Of a DNA stretch of 64,000 nt, positions 54,828 through 63,543 are shown in pieces. The DNA is from Pseudomonas sp. S31. GTDB taxonomy: Bacteria; Pseudomonadota; Gammaproteobacteria; Pseudomonadales; Pseudomonadaceae. Below the pieces are notes generated by a model. That model worked only from the letters and a program-made list of their open reading frames with translations. It made no database searches and was not told where the DNA came from. The position numbers were made by a program, and so were the translations under genes. The stretch covers positions 248,001 to 312,000 of the forward strand of contig NZ_JACVVE010000001.1 in the NCBI RefSeq assembly GCF_016648105.1, in the 5' to 3' direction. Numbering within the stretch: position 1 is the stretch's first letter; each line of letters starts with the position of its first letter.

Positions 54828-54954
54828 ACACACTGTATTCTTTATGAAAAGCAATGCAGTGCATCGATCGGCCGGGCGCGGCCCTGCCGTCGGTCGACCC
54901 TGGAGGCACGACTTCACAGTCGCCAGCGCTACCAAACACCTTTGACTGAGATGG

Positions 54955-56397
54955 ATGCAAATGGCAGTTACACGCAGGAATGTTCTTATTGGAGCCGGGG
55001 TTGGTGCCGGTGTCGTCGCGGCGGGTGGCGCAACCGCGCTGCTCAATGACGGTATCCCGGCCGACCCGTCCTCGCTGGTACGCGTCGACGCGTTGCCGCG
55101 TGACGATTCGTCCCCAGGCTGGTTCCACACCAGTCGCGTACGCCAACCGAAAGCCCCTCTGGTCGGCGATGACCAGGCGCCCTGGGTGGTGATCGGTGGC
55201 GGCTTCACCGGCTTGGCCGCTGCCCGCCAACTGGCCCTGAACTTCCCGCAGGATCGCGTGATCCTGGTCGAAGCGCAGCAGGTCGGCTTCGGCACCTCCG
55301 GCCGTAACGCCGGCTTCCTGATCGATGTCCCCCACGACATCGGTGCGCCGGACTACATCGGCGACAAGACCAATGCCAAGAACATCCTGCACCTGAACCA
55401 GCGTGGCCAGGGTATCCTTCGCGACCTGGTCGCCGAGCACAACATCGTCGATGCCCACCTGCGCCATTCCGGCAAGTACCAGGCAGCCATCGAGGACAAG
55501 GGCATCGCCGTGCTCAATGCCTACCGTGGCGGCCTGGAAGCCCTGGGCGAGAAGGTCGAGCTGATCGAAGGCAACGAGCTGAAAGACCACATCGGCACCT
55601 CGTTCTACCGCAAGGCGCTGTACACCCCTGGCACCATGCTGGTCCAGCCTTCGGCGCTGGTAAAAGGCCTGGCCGACAGCCTGCCGGAAAACGTCGTGCT
55701 ATACGAAGACACCCCGATCACCGCTGTCGACTACGGCCAGAAAATCGTGCTGCATCACCCGACCGGGCGTATCACCGCCGACAAGTTGATTCTCGGCAAC
55801 AACCACTTCGGTCAACATTTCGGCTTCCTGGAAAACCGCATGTTGCCGATCTTCACCTACGGCAGCCTGACCCGCCCGCTGACCCCGGCCGAGCAAGCCA
55901 GCATCGGTGGTCACGAGTTCTGGGGCGTGATCCCGGCCGACCCGTTCGGCAGCACCCTGCGCCGCACCCACGACAACCGCATCCTGGTACGCAACAGCTT
56001 CAGCTTCAACCCTGACGGCCGCTCCAAGGATGGCTACACCGACAAGGTCCGCGTCGCTCACCGCCAGTCGTTCGAGCGCCGCTTCCCGACCCTCACCGAT
56101 GTACAGTTCGAACACACCTGGGGCGGTGGCCTGGGGATGACCCGCAACGGCGCCGGCTTCTTCGGTGAACTGCGTCCTAACGTCTACGGCGCGCTGGCGT
56201 GCAACGGCCTGGGTACCGTGCGCGGTACCGCCACCGGCACCCTGCTGGCCAACATGCTGGCAGGCAAGATGGAGCCCCTGACCGAGTTCCTGCTGTCTGC
56301 GCCGAAGCCCAACTGGAATCCGCCACAACCGATGCTGTCGATGGGGGTGAACTTCACCCTGCGCACCGGCCAGGCGAAAGCCGGGCTCGAAGCCTGA
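54955..56397 (+). CDS. FAD-dependent amine oxidase (DAO family) with Tat signal
   Basis: A 480-residue flavoprotein. Its start, MQMAVTRRNVLIGAGVGAGV, is a Tat-type signal (TRRNVLIG, then a hydrophobic stretch). The DAO fold follows: PWVVIGGGFTGLAAARQLAL near residue 75 for FAD, GFGTSGRNAGFLID as in gamma-glutamylputrescine oxidase (PuuB), and a C-terminal NGLGTVRGTATGTLLA block. So it is probably a folded, FAD-loaded oxidase of an amine or amino acid, exported to the periplasm. A tatA gene follows 81 bp downstream. PuuB itself is cytoplasmic, which makes the signal notable. Confidence 0.82.
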   Translation: MQMAVTRRNVLIGAGVGAGVVAAGGATALLNDGIPADPSSLVRVDALPRDDSSPGWFHTSRVRQPKAPLVGDDQAPWVVIGGGFTGLAAARQLALNFPQDRVILVEAQQVGFGTSGRNAGFLIDVPHDIGAPDYIGDKTNAKNILHLNQRGQGILRDLVAEHNIVDAHLRHSGKYQAAIEDKGIAVLNAYRGGLEALGEKVELIEGNELKDHIGTSFYRKALYTPGTMLVQPSALVKGLADSLPENVVLYEDTPITAVDYGQKIVLHHPTGRITADKLILGNNHFGQHFGFLENRMLPIFTYGSLTRPLTPAEQASIGGHEFWGVIPADPFGSTLRRTHDNRILVRNSFSFNPDGRSKDGYTDKVRVAHRQSFERRFPTLTDVQFEHTWGGGLGMTRNGAGFFGELRPNVYGALACNGLGTVRGTATGTLLANMLAGKMEPLTEFLLSAPKPNWNPPQPMLSMGVNFTLRTGQAKAGLEA

Positions 56398-56402
56398 CCC
56401 CT

Positions 56403-56430
56403 GCAGGCTGGCGCCCGCGCGCCAGCCTGC
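56403..56430 (+). terminator. Strong hairpin between oxidase and tatA genes
   Basis: A perfect 12-bp stem (GCAGGCTGGCGC / GCGCCAGCCTGC) with a 4-nt loop starts 5 bp after the oxidase stop. There is no U-run, so it may limit read-through or stabilise the upstream message rather than end transcription fully. Confidence 0.55.
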
Positions 56431-56478
56431 CCTCATTTGCCGTTCGACGAATCCGATACATCGACGGTGGAGAACATC

Positions 56479-56718
56479 ATGGGAATTTTTGATTGGAAAC
56501 ACTGGATCGTCGTTTTGGTCGTCGTGGTCCTGCTCTTCGGCACCAAGAAGCTGAAGAACCTCGGCGGCGACCTGGGTGAGTCGATCAAGAGCTTTCGCAA
56601 AGCCATGAACGATCAAGAGCACTCGCCAACCACAGCGCCGGTGTCAGCGGGACAGGTGTCTCAACCGCAGAGCAACGCACATCAGCGGCAAGGCCACACC
56701 CTCGACCGCCAGGCCTAA
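56479..56718 (+). CDS. tatA: TatA-family twin-arginine translocase subunit
   Basis: A 79-residue protein starting [20 protein letters not shown] at 56479: one membrane helix, the hinge [14 protein letters not shown], an amphipathic helix ([13 protein letters not shown]) and a polar tail. These are the TatA/E features. No tatB or tatC is present, so it is probably an extra TatA tied to the Tat-signal oxidase encoded just upstream. Confidence 0.87.
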   Translation: MGIFDWKHWIVVLVVVVLLFGTKKLKNLGGDLGESIKSFRKAMNDQEHSPTTAPVSAGQVSQPQSNAHQRQGHTLDRQA

Positions 56719-56785
56719 TGGCCCAAAGCGCCGCGAACGCACGTGAACGACGGATGACTGCCAAGCGCCGAGGCTCTGGCAAACC

Positions 56786-57013
56786 TCAGCCATGCCCCAT
56801 GCGGCTCGACCCACTCACGCCCTGCTGGGCATTGCGCAGGGTGCATTCGCACTCCGCTTCGGCGCGAGTCGCGACGTTGAGGTTCACGCGGACCTTGTCG
56901 CGCGTATCGTAGAGGTCATAACCCGCACCCGGTCCACTGGGGAAGCCGATGCGTCGGGGAAACAGCTCTTTCTCCAAGGGTACGGCGGGCACCACCACGA
57001 AGCGTGTCTGCAT
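56786..57013 (-). CDS. Small hypothetical protein
   Basis: A 75-residue protein, MQTRFVVVPAVPLEKELFPR and so on, with a Cys-x-Cys (ECECTL). I chose the ATG at 57013 because GAGGG lies 6 bp upstream; the ATG at 57019 abuts that site. No family recognised. It is divergent from the TonB receptor gene with about 200 bp between the starts. Confidence 0.5.
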   Translation of the reverse strand: MQTRFVVVPAVPLEKELFPRRIGFPSGPGAGYDLYDTRDKVRVNLNVATRAEAECECTLRNAQQGVSGSSRMGHG

Positions 57014-57153
57014 GATCATCCCTCTTCGGCAGCGTTTAAGTATTAGTCTTAATATTTAAAAGCTTCAAGAAAACTCATGATCGAGCGCTGGAGGTCCCAG
57101 GAGCAGATGTGACGAAATGTGAAAAAATTGTCGAAATGTGATGCGTATCTGAG

Positions 57154-57172
57154 TTAGATTCTCATTCAGATT
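57154..57172. promoter_or_regulatory. Candidate Fur box upstream of the TonB receptor
   Basis: The minus strand reads AATCTGAATGAGAATCTAA, containing the AATGAGAATC core common in Pseudomonas Fur sites, 41 bp upstream of the receptor start. The match to the full 19-bp consensus is partial. Confidence 0.42.
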
Positions 57173-57212
57173 TCCAAACACATTCCGTTACCATTTCCCT
57201 AGGAATTTCTCC

Positions 57213-59324
57213 TTGAAACGTCACATCCCTGCCAGCCTGCTGCTAGTCGGCGCCTGCAGCGCCCTGCCCCTCGCCCATGCCGCCGATGACCTGACACTGC
57301 CCGCCACCGAGATCGTCAGCACCAACGAAAGCGTCGATGGCGTCAGCCAGGGATATGAAGGCAAGGCCTCGTCCACCACCACCAAGTTGGGCCTGACCGA
57401 CAAGCAGACGCCCCAGGCGGTGACCACCATCACCCGCCAGCAGTTGGACGATTTCAAGATCAACGGCATCAAGGACGCTTTGCGCGCAGCGCCATCGGTC
57501 ACTGTCGAGCAGACCGAATCCGACCGTACCGAATTCACCTCCCGCGGTTTCGATATCAACACTTTCGAATTTGACGGCATGGGCATGCCCTTCACCGGTA
57601 CCGTGCTGGTGGGCGAGCTGGACCTGGCGGAGTACGAGCAGGTCGACATCCTGCACGGCGCCAACGGGCTGATGAGCGGCGCCGGCAACCCATCCGCCAC
57701 GGTCAACTTCGTGCGCAAGCGCCCGACCGACACCTTCCAGGCCCAGGTCGGCACCAGTGTCGGCTCATGGGACAACCGCCGCATCGACGTCGATGTGTCC
57801 GGGCCGCTGACCGACAGCGGCAATGTGCGTGGTCGCTTCATCTACGCCCACGACAAGGGCAATTCGTGGATGGACCGCTACAGCCACGAGCGCAACATCG
57901 CCGCCGGCCTGCTGGCCTTCGACGTGACCGATGCCGACACCGTGACCGTGGGCTTCTCCCAGCACAACAGCGATTCCAACGGCAGCACCTGGGGCAACCT
58001 GCCGCTGGCCGACAGCTCAGGCAACCCTATCCACTACAGCAGCCGCAGCAGCAACATCGGCCAGCCTTGGACCTACTGGAACCTGCACACCCAGCGGGCC
58101 TTCGTCGAACTCAAGCATGACTTTGGCAACGACTGGAACGCCACGATTACCGCGTCCGGCGTGCAGGAGAAGCAGAATACCAACATGCTCTACGTGGGTT
58201 CGGTCGACGGTGACGACGCCGATGCCTACGCCAACCACACCAGCACCGAAGCTCATCAGTTGCTGGGCGAGGCCAAGGTGCAAGGCCCGTTCAGCCTGTT
58301 CGGTCGCGAGCATGAGCTGACCTTCGGCGCCGCGTATGGCCGGACCCATCTGAAGGGCCACGAATACGACGAAGATCTTGCTAACTTCAGCGAGTTCCAC
58401 ACCTCTTGGTCGGGCGTCCTGGCAGGCAACACGCCAATGCCATCGTTCGGTGTCACCAGCGAGGACTTGTCGCAGAACTTCCAGGACACCCAGAAGAGCC
58501 TGTTCGCCGGTGCCCGCTTCAGCCTGGCCGACGACTTGCACTGGATCGCCGGTGCACGCATCCTCAGCGCCGACGGCAAGGGTGAAAGCTATGGTGCCGA
58601 CCACTCCACCCGCGAGCACGGCAAGGTAACGCCCTACACCGGCCTGGTCTACGACCTGAACGATGCGTGGAGCGTGTACGGCAGTTGGACCAAGATCTAC
58701 GCCCCGCAATACAACGTCGCCGATGCAAATGACAAGCCGCTCGATCCCCTCGAAGGCAAGAGCATGGAAGTCGGCCTCAAAGGCAGCGTGATGGACGAGC
58801 GCCTACACGTGACCGCCGCAGTGTTCAAAACCGAGCAACGCAACGTGGCCGTGGCTGCGGACTTTGTGAACGGTCGCCAACAGTACACGGCCGACGAGTT
58901 CAAGAGCCACGGCGTAGAGCTGCAAGCCACCGGCGAAGTGATGCCGGGCCTGGACCTGCTGGCTGGCTACACCTACGTGCGCATCGACAACGATGATGGC
59001 GACCGCGCGCGCAAATACGTACCGTCCCACGCCTTGCGCGGCATGGTTACCTACCGCCTGCCGGCCCTGCCGCAGATGAAGGTCGGTGCCCGCGTCAGCT
59101 GGCAGACCAAGGTGGAAAACGACGACAACAGCGCCATCAAGCAGAACGCCTATGGCCTGGTCGACCTGATGACCAGCTACGACATCGACAGCAACTGGAG
59201 CACGTCGCTGAACCTGAACAACGTCACCGACCGCAAGTACCTGCTGTCGCTGTACAACAACGCCACCACCGCCAGCTATGGCGCACCGCGTAACCTGACG
59301 GCCTCGGTGACCTGGAAGTACTGA
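57213..59324 (+). CDS. TonB-dependent siderophore receptor
   Basis: A 703-residue outer-membrane receptor with a TTG start at 57213 (AGGA about 9 bp upstream). The signal peptide ends near AHAA (residue 24). The plug domain includes QTPQAVTTITRQQLDDFKIN and the DILHGANGLMSGAGNPSATV block typical of FpvA/FhuE-type siderophore receptors; the 22-strand barrel ends in the aromatic SVTWKY. No FecA-like signalling extension is present (the N-terminus goes straight to the TonB box/plug). A partial Fur box lies upstream. Ligand, probably a ferric hydroxamate or pyoverdine, not determined. Confidence 0.9.
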   Translation: MKRHIPASLLLVGACSALPLAHAADDLTLPATEIVSTNESVDGVSQGYEGKASSTTTKLGLTDKQTPQAVTTITRQQLDDFKINGIKDALRAAPSVTVEQTESDRTEFTSRGFDINTFEFDGMGMPFTGTVLVGELDLAEYEQVDILHGANGLMSGAGNPSATVNFVRKRPTDTFQAQVGTSVGSWDNRRIDVDVSGPLTDSGNVRGRFIYAHDKGNSWMDRYSHERNIAAGLLAFDVTDADTVTVGFSQHNSDSNGSTWGNLPLADSSGNPIHYSSRSSNIGQPWTYWNLHTQRAFVELKHDFGNDWNATITASGVQEKQNTNMLYVGSVDGDDADAYANHTSTEAHQLLGEAKVQGPFSLFGREHELTFGAAYGRTHLKGHEYDEDLANFSEFHTSWSGVLAGNTPMPSFGVTSEDLSQNFQDTQKSLFAGARFSLADDLHWIAGARILSADGKGESYGADHSTREHGKVTPYTGLVYDLNDAWSVYGSWTKIYAPQYNVADANDKPLDPLEGKSMEVGLKGSVMDERLHVTAAVFKTEQRNVAVAADFVNGRQQYTADEFKSHGVELQATGEVMPGLDLLAGYTYVRIDNDDGDRARKYVPSHALRGMVTYRLPALPQMKVGARVSWQTKVENDDNSAIKQNAYGLVDLMTSYDIDSNWSTSLNLNNVTDRKYLLSLYNNATTASYGAPRNLTASVTWKY

Positions 59325-59332
59325 TCCAACCT

Positions 59333-59354
59333 CAGCCCCGCGCAAACGGGGCTG
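59333..59354 (+). terminator. Terminator of the TonB receptor gene
   Basis: A perfect 8-bp stem (CAGCCCCG / CGGGGCTG) with a 6-nt loop, starting 8 bp after the stop codon, followed by AAACTCTT. Confidence 0.6.
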
Positions 59355-59390
59355 AAACTCTTCGCGGATAAACCCGCTCAACACCCCGGT

Positions 59391-59502
59391 GTAGGAGCGG
59401 CCTTGCGCCGCGAAGGGGCGCAACGCGGCCCCAGGATCTTTGCGACACCGCTGGAACCCTGGGGCCGCTATGCGGCCCATCGCGGCACGAGGCCGCTCCT
59501 AC
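59391..59502. repeat. REP pair (putida-type), inverted
   Basis: GTAGGAGCGGCC at 59391-59402 and its exact complement GGCCGCTCCTAC at 59491-59502 flank internal GC-rich stems. This is the TGTAGGAGCGGCCTTG-type repeat I know from P. putida genomes. A preceding TTCGCGGATAAACCCGCTC near 59360-59380 resembles a second common form of the same repeat. Confidence 0.68.
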
Positions 59503-59541
59503 AGCCGAGACGAAAAGCCCTCCAGACGCTGCAATGCCCCT

Positions 59542-60726
59542 TCAGCCCAGGTAATCCTCTACCCACTTCACCCAGCAATCGGCGCCAATCTTCACCAACG
59601 CATCGTTGAAGTCGTAGTGCGGGTTGTGCACCGAGCAGCCATGAAACTCGCCCGTGCCATTGCCGAGCATGAAGTAACAGCCCGGCCGCGCCTGCAGCAT
59701 GTAGGCGAAGTCCTCCGTCCCCATGACCTTCTTCGGCATCCTGGCCAGCAATGCCCCCTCGGCGAACAACGGCCGAAGGCTCTCACGCAGCAGCTCGCTT
59801 TCATGCTCGCTGTTGCACAACGCTGGCGCCAGCTGGGTGAACTGGACATCGATGTCCACGCCGAAGCTCTGCGCATGGCCACTGGCCAACGCTTCGATGC
59901 GGCTGTTGATCTTCTGCTGGGTTTCGGCCGTGTCGGTGCGCACGCTCAGCAGCATGCAGGCCTCGTCGGGGATGATGTTGTAGACGGTACCGGCCTGGAT
60001 CATGCCGATGCTGATGACCGCATATTCCTCGACGCTCAGGTTGCGCGACTTGATGGTCTGGATGCCACTGATCAGGCTGTTCAAGGCCATCACCGGGTCC
60101 ACCGAAAGCTCCGGCATCGCACCATGCCCGCCCTTGCCAGTGATGCGGATGCTGACTCGCTCGGAAGAGGCCATGGTCGGCCCGGCCTGGACCACGCAGG
60201 TGCCCACCGGCATGCCGGGCATGTTGTGCAGCGCATACACCGAGTCACACGGGAAGCGCTCGAACAGGTCGTCGTCGATCATCGCCTTGGCCCCGGCCAG
60301 CCCTTCTTCGTCGGGCTGGAAGATCACGTTCAGCGTGCCATTGAAGTTGCGTGTGGCCGCCAGTCGCGCAGCGGCCGCCAGCAGGATCGCGGTGTGCCCG
60401 TCATGGCCACAGGCATGCATGCGGCCGGGGATCTTGCTGGCATGGGCGAAGGGGTTCTTCTCGCTCATGGGCAGCGCGTCCATGTCGGCGCGCAAGCCGA
60501 TGCTGCGCGGGCTTTCGCCCACCTTCAACACCCCGACCACGCCATGCCCGCCCACATTGCGGTGCACTTCAAAGCCGAACGACTGGAGCTGGTCGGCAAC
60601 CAGCGCCGCGGTATCCGGGGTGTCGCCACCCAGCTCCGGGGCGGCATGGATCTGCCGGCGGAGGGTGACGAACGTGTCCAGTTCCGCTACCGGTGGCTGT
60701 GGTTGATTGCTCTGGAAAGTACCCAT
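59542..60726 (-). CDS. M20 family amidohydrolase (hippurate/IAA-amino-acid hydrolase type)
   Basis: A 394-residue metallopeptidase starting MGTFQSNQPQPPVAELDTFV at 60726. Metal-binding blocks: GLRADMDALPM, HACGHDGHTAILLAAA, FQPDEEGLAGAKAMI (catalytic Glu pair) and the late GTEDFAYML and FMLGNGTGEFHG with the distal His. The family hydrolyses N-acyl or N-aroyl amino acids. It starts 1 bp after the stop of the MFS gene, so both are in one operon; the carrier probably imports its substrate. Confidence 0.88.
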   Translation of the reverse strand: MGTFQSNQPQPPVAELDTFVTLRRQIHAAPELGGDTPDTAALVADQLQSFGFEVHRNVGGHGVVGVLKVGESPRSIGLRADMDALPMSEKNPFAHASKIPGRMHACGHDGHTAILLAAAARLAATRNFNGTLNVIFQPDEEGLAGAKAMIDDDLFERFPCDSVYALHNMPGMPVGTCVVQAGPTMASSERVSIRITGKGGHGAMPELSVDPVMALNSLISGIQTIKSRNLSVEEYAVISIGMIQAGTVYNIIPDEACMLLSVRTDTAETQQKINSRIEALASGHAQSFGVDIDVQFTQLAPALCNSEHESELLRESLRPLFAEGALLARMPKKVMGTEDFAYMLQARPGCYFMLGNGTGEFHGCSVHNPHYDFNDALVKIGADCWVKWVEDYLG

Positions 60727-60727
60727 C

Positions 60728-62029
60728 TCACGCGCATCCTTTGTTTTCAGGGAAAGACTTGAGGCAAGCCAGGCTGACAATGCCCCCAGCCAAGAGGAAA
60801 TAGGCCGGTGCCAGCGGGGTGCCCAGCGCGGCAATCAGCCAGGTCGCGACCAGCGGCGAAAAGCCGCCGAAAATCGTCACACCCAAGCTGTAGCTGACCG
60901 AGGTGCCAAATGAGCGCCGGGCTTTTGGAAAGCCTTCCATGATCAATGCGAAGAAGGCACCGGCACCGATGCAGGTCGGCAGGATCAACACGGCCACGCA
61001 CATCATCGCCAGGCCCAGGTGCTGCACCTGCCCGAGCAGGTGGAACACCGGCAGGGTCAGGACCACCGGCGTGGCGACCGTCCACACCAGCAGGCGCTTC
61101 CTGAGCTGGTACTTGTCGGCGAACCGCCCTGCCAACGGGCAGATGATCGCCATGCAGCCGCTGCTGATGCAGGCGATCGCCATCGCGCTGCCCGCTGGGT
61201 AATGTAAGGCGGTGGTCAGGTAGGTGGGCATGTAGAACACGAACAGGTACATGCCGATGGTCGAGCTGGCCATCAGGCCGATGCCTTGCGCGATGCGCTT
61301 GAGCAGTTCGCCATCCAGCTTCTGCTGGCCCTCCTGCGCTGGCGCAGCCTCATGGGTTTCCGGCAAGCGCGTACGAATGTACCAACCGACCGGGCCGATC
61401 AGCAGCCCGAAGATGAACGGGATGCGCCAGCCCCAGCTCTCCAGCGCAGCGGGCTCGAGCACCTGGCTGAGACTGAAACCGAAGCCGGCGCCCACCAGCG
61501 CCGCATAGCCCTGGCTGGCAGCCTGCCAACTGACGCTCTGGCAACGCTTGCGGACCGAACTGGACTCCATCAGGAACACCGACGCGGTACCGATCTCGCC
61601 ACCCGCCGACATACCCTGGATCAAGCGGCCGGCCACCAGCAGCAACGTGGCAAAAATACCGATCTGCGAATACGTAGGTGCGAAGGCGATCAGCGCAGTG
61701 CCCAAGGTCATCAGGCCGATGGTCAGGCTCAGCGCCGCCTTGCGTCCATGCCGGTCGGCGTAGCGACCAATGACCATCGCCCCGACCGGGCGCATCAGGA
61801 AGCCGACGCCAAAGGTGGCCAGCGACATCAACAGCGACGCCATCGCCGAGTCGGAAGGAAAGAAATGCTTGCCGATCAGCACAGCGAAGAAGCTGTAGAT
61901 CGTGAAGTCGTACATTTCCAGTGCATTGCCCAGCGAGCAGGCAATCAGGGTCTTGCGCGAGGAAGAGGCCTGCACGGCGCACTGCGGGCTCGTCTGCATG
62001 ATTGGCGGTGCGGGTAGCGGTCTAGTCAT
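60728..62029 (-). CDS. MFS transporter, metabolite:H+ symporter (MHS) family
   Basis: A 433-residue carrier; the ATG at 62029 has GGAGA 6 bp upstream. Diagnostic MHS sequence: RKTLIACSLGNALEMYDFTI, then FGVGFLMRPVGAMVIGRYAD, and RLIQGMSAGGEIGTASVFLM. Such proteins import citrate, proline/betaine, dicarboxylates or aromatic acids with protons. Followed by the M20 hydrolase gene and divergent from a porin gene. Confidence 0.88.
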   Translation of the reverse strand: MTRPLPAPPIMQTSPQCAVQASSSRKTLIACSLGNALEMYDFTIYSFFAVLIGKHFFPSDSAMASLLMSLATFGVGFLMRPVGAMVIGRYADRHGRKAALSLTIGLMTLGTALIAFAPTYSQIGIFATLLLVAGRLIQGMSAGGEIGTASVFLMESSSVRKRCQSVSWQAASQGYAALVGAGFGFSLSQVLEPAALESWGWRIPFIFGLLIGPVGWYIRTRLPETHEAAPAQEGQQKLDGELLKRIAQGIGLMASSTIGMYLFVFYMPTYLTTALHYPAGSAMAIACISSGCMAIICPLAGRFADKYQLRKRLLVWTVATPVVLTLPVFHLLGQVQHLGLAMMCVAVLILPTCIGAGAFFALIMEGFPKARRSFGTSVSYSLGVTIFGGFSPLVATWLIAALGTPLAPAYFLLAGGIVSLACLKSFPENKGCA

Positions 62030-62412
62030 TGTTATCTCCGATGGCAAATCACGGCTTGCAGCGACTATCAGCCAATCGGGCAGCCAACACACTTGCAGTT
62101 TCGGCATGCGATTAACCAAGGGTTAATTGACCGCTGTCGTCGTTGGCCGATCTGCCCTGAGATGGCGCGCAGTTTGCCCTGCACCCGCGGACTGCCTCAT
62201 CAGCGAGCACGCGCAGCGGCCCAGGAACACCGCCGAACTGGAATTTTCATGCCGGCCAGAGGGGTCTATGGCGGCCATTGCCTTTCCGATAAATGTCGCG
62301 GCAGGGGTCGATTAACCAAACGGCATGGCATGACCAAATAAGCAATCACGCTGAAACCTGCCGTTCACCGACGCTAGTGCCACCACATCACCGTGCTGGC
62401 CTGGAGTCGTGA
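62030..62412. promoter_or_regulatory. Divergent promoter region with LysR-type dyad
   Basis: About 380 bp without a gene. A perfect 17-bp dyad, ATTAACC-AAG-GGTTAAT at 62111-62127, lies 82 bp upstream of the MFS start. The 11-mer CGATTAACCAA recurs once at 62309-62319, 94 bp upstream of the porin start. The first fits a LysR-type site (T-N11-A), and the LysR gene at the right edge is the likely reader. Confidence 0.55.
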
Positions 62413-63543
62413 ATGAACACTCGCACTACGTCGTTGCTGTTGATGATCCAAGGGGCTTGCCTTGCCGCGCAGGCACAGGCCGAGGGCTTTCCGACCCTCA
62501 ATCGGATTGCGCCGGGTTTTGGTTATTACGGGGTCGACCCAGGGTTCGATGACAAATTCGCGGTCTATGGGACCGTGGACGCCTTCGCCAGTTATCACGA
62601 CTCACAGCACCATTCGGGCTACCGGCTGGCTGGGGGCGGCGCCTGGACCAACAAGGTCGGGCTGTACGCACGGAAGAATCTGGACTCCGACACCGTGCTG
62701 GAGCTCGACGTCGAGGAAGGCTTCAACGTCAACGGCAAAGCCCTGGAAGGGACCTGGGACACCTTCGGCACCCTGCGCCTGGCCACGCTCGCCCTGCGCT
62801 CACGTACCCTGGGCAAGCTCGAGTTTGGCAAAACCTACAGCATGAGCACGCCCACCTACGCCGACCCGTTCCTGGCCGTCTACGGCTCACCCTATACCTA
62901 CCTGGCCATACCCGCCGCCGGCAAGGGCGCCTACTACCTGGACCTGCGCCCCAAGCACACCCTGGCCTACACCAGCCCGAACCTGAACGGCTTCAGCCTC
63001 GGCACCGCGTTGAGCTTCGGTTTCGACGACGCCGCCAGCCAGGGCCGCACCCTGCGTGGCGGCGGCGCGAAACTGCAGTACCGCAACAGTCGGGTCATGC
63101 TGCTGGCCTCCTACAACCTGTACTACAGCGACCCGTGGGACGATGGCGGCGTCTCGCGCCAGACCGCCAACCACTACAAGAGCCTGTCGGCGTTCTACGA
63201 TTTCGGCCCTCTGGCCACCAGCCTGACCTGGCAGCGCCAGGACGTCGACCAGGCAGGTACACCCAGTACCACGCTGTACACCTTCGGCCTGATGGCTCCG
63301 GTCGGCGAGCTGGACGTGCTGCGCCTGGCCGTGATGCAACGGCAGGTCAGCGCACGCGACAAGGACGCCCTGGGCGTGATGATCGGCTATGACCACTTCC
63401 TGACCCCGCGCTGGGCCGTGTATGGCCGGCTCGGCATGATCGCCAACCAGCGCGCCTCTTCGGTCACCTACGCCGGCACCCCGCTGGACCAGGTCGGCGA
63501 CGACCCAAGCAACGTTTCCCTAGGCATGTACTACCACTTCTGA
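62413..63543 (+). CDS. Gram-negative outer-membrane porin
   Basis: A 376-residue outer-membrane beta-barrel. The signal peptide MNTRTTSLLLMIQGACLAAQ ends at about AQA (residue 23). The mature start DDKFAVYGTVDAFASYHDS and GGGAWTNKVGLYARKNLDS resemble the Omp32/general-porin family (one long barrel with a terminal aromatic, GMYYHF). It lies divergent from the MFS/M20 operon and convergent with the LysR gene, and probably admits the same compound. Confidence 0.86.
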   Translation: MNTRTTSLLLMIQGACLAAQAQAEGFPTLNRIAPGFGYYGVDPGFDDKFAVYGTVDAFASYHDSQHHSGYRLAGGGAWTNKVGLYARKNLDSDTVLELDVEEGFNVNGKALEGTWDTFGTLRLATLALRSRTLGKLEFGKTYSMSTPTYADPFLAVYGSPYTYLAIPAAGKGAYYLDLRPKHTLAYTSPNLNGFSLGTALSFGFDDAASQGRTLRGGGAKLQYRNSRVMLLASYNLYYSDPWDDGGVSRQTANHYKSLSAFYDFGPLATSLTWQRQDVDQAGTPSTTLYTFGLMAPVGELDVLRLAVMQRQVSARDKDALGVMIGYDHFLTPRWAVYGRLGMIANQRASSVTYAGTPLDQVGDDPSNVSLGMYYHF

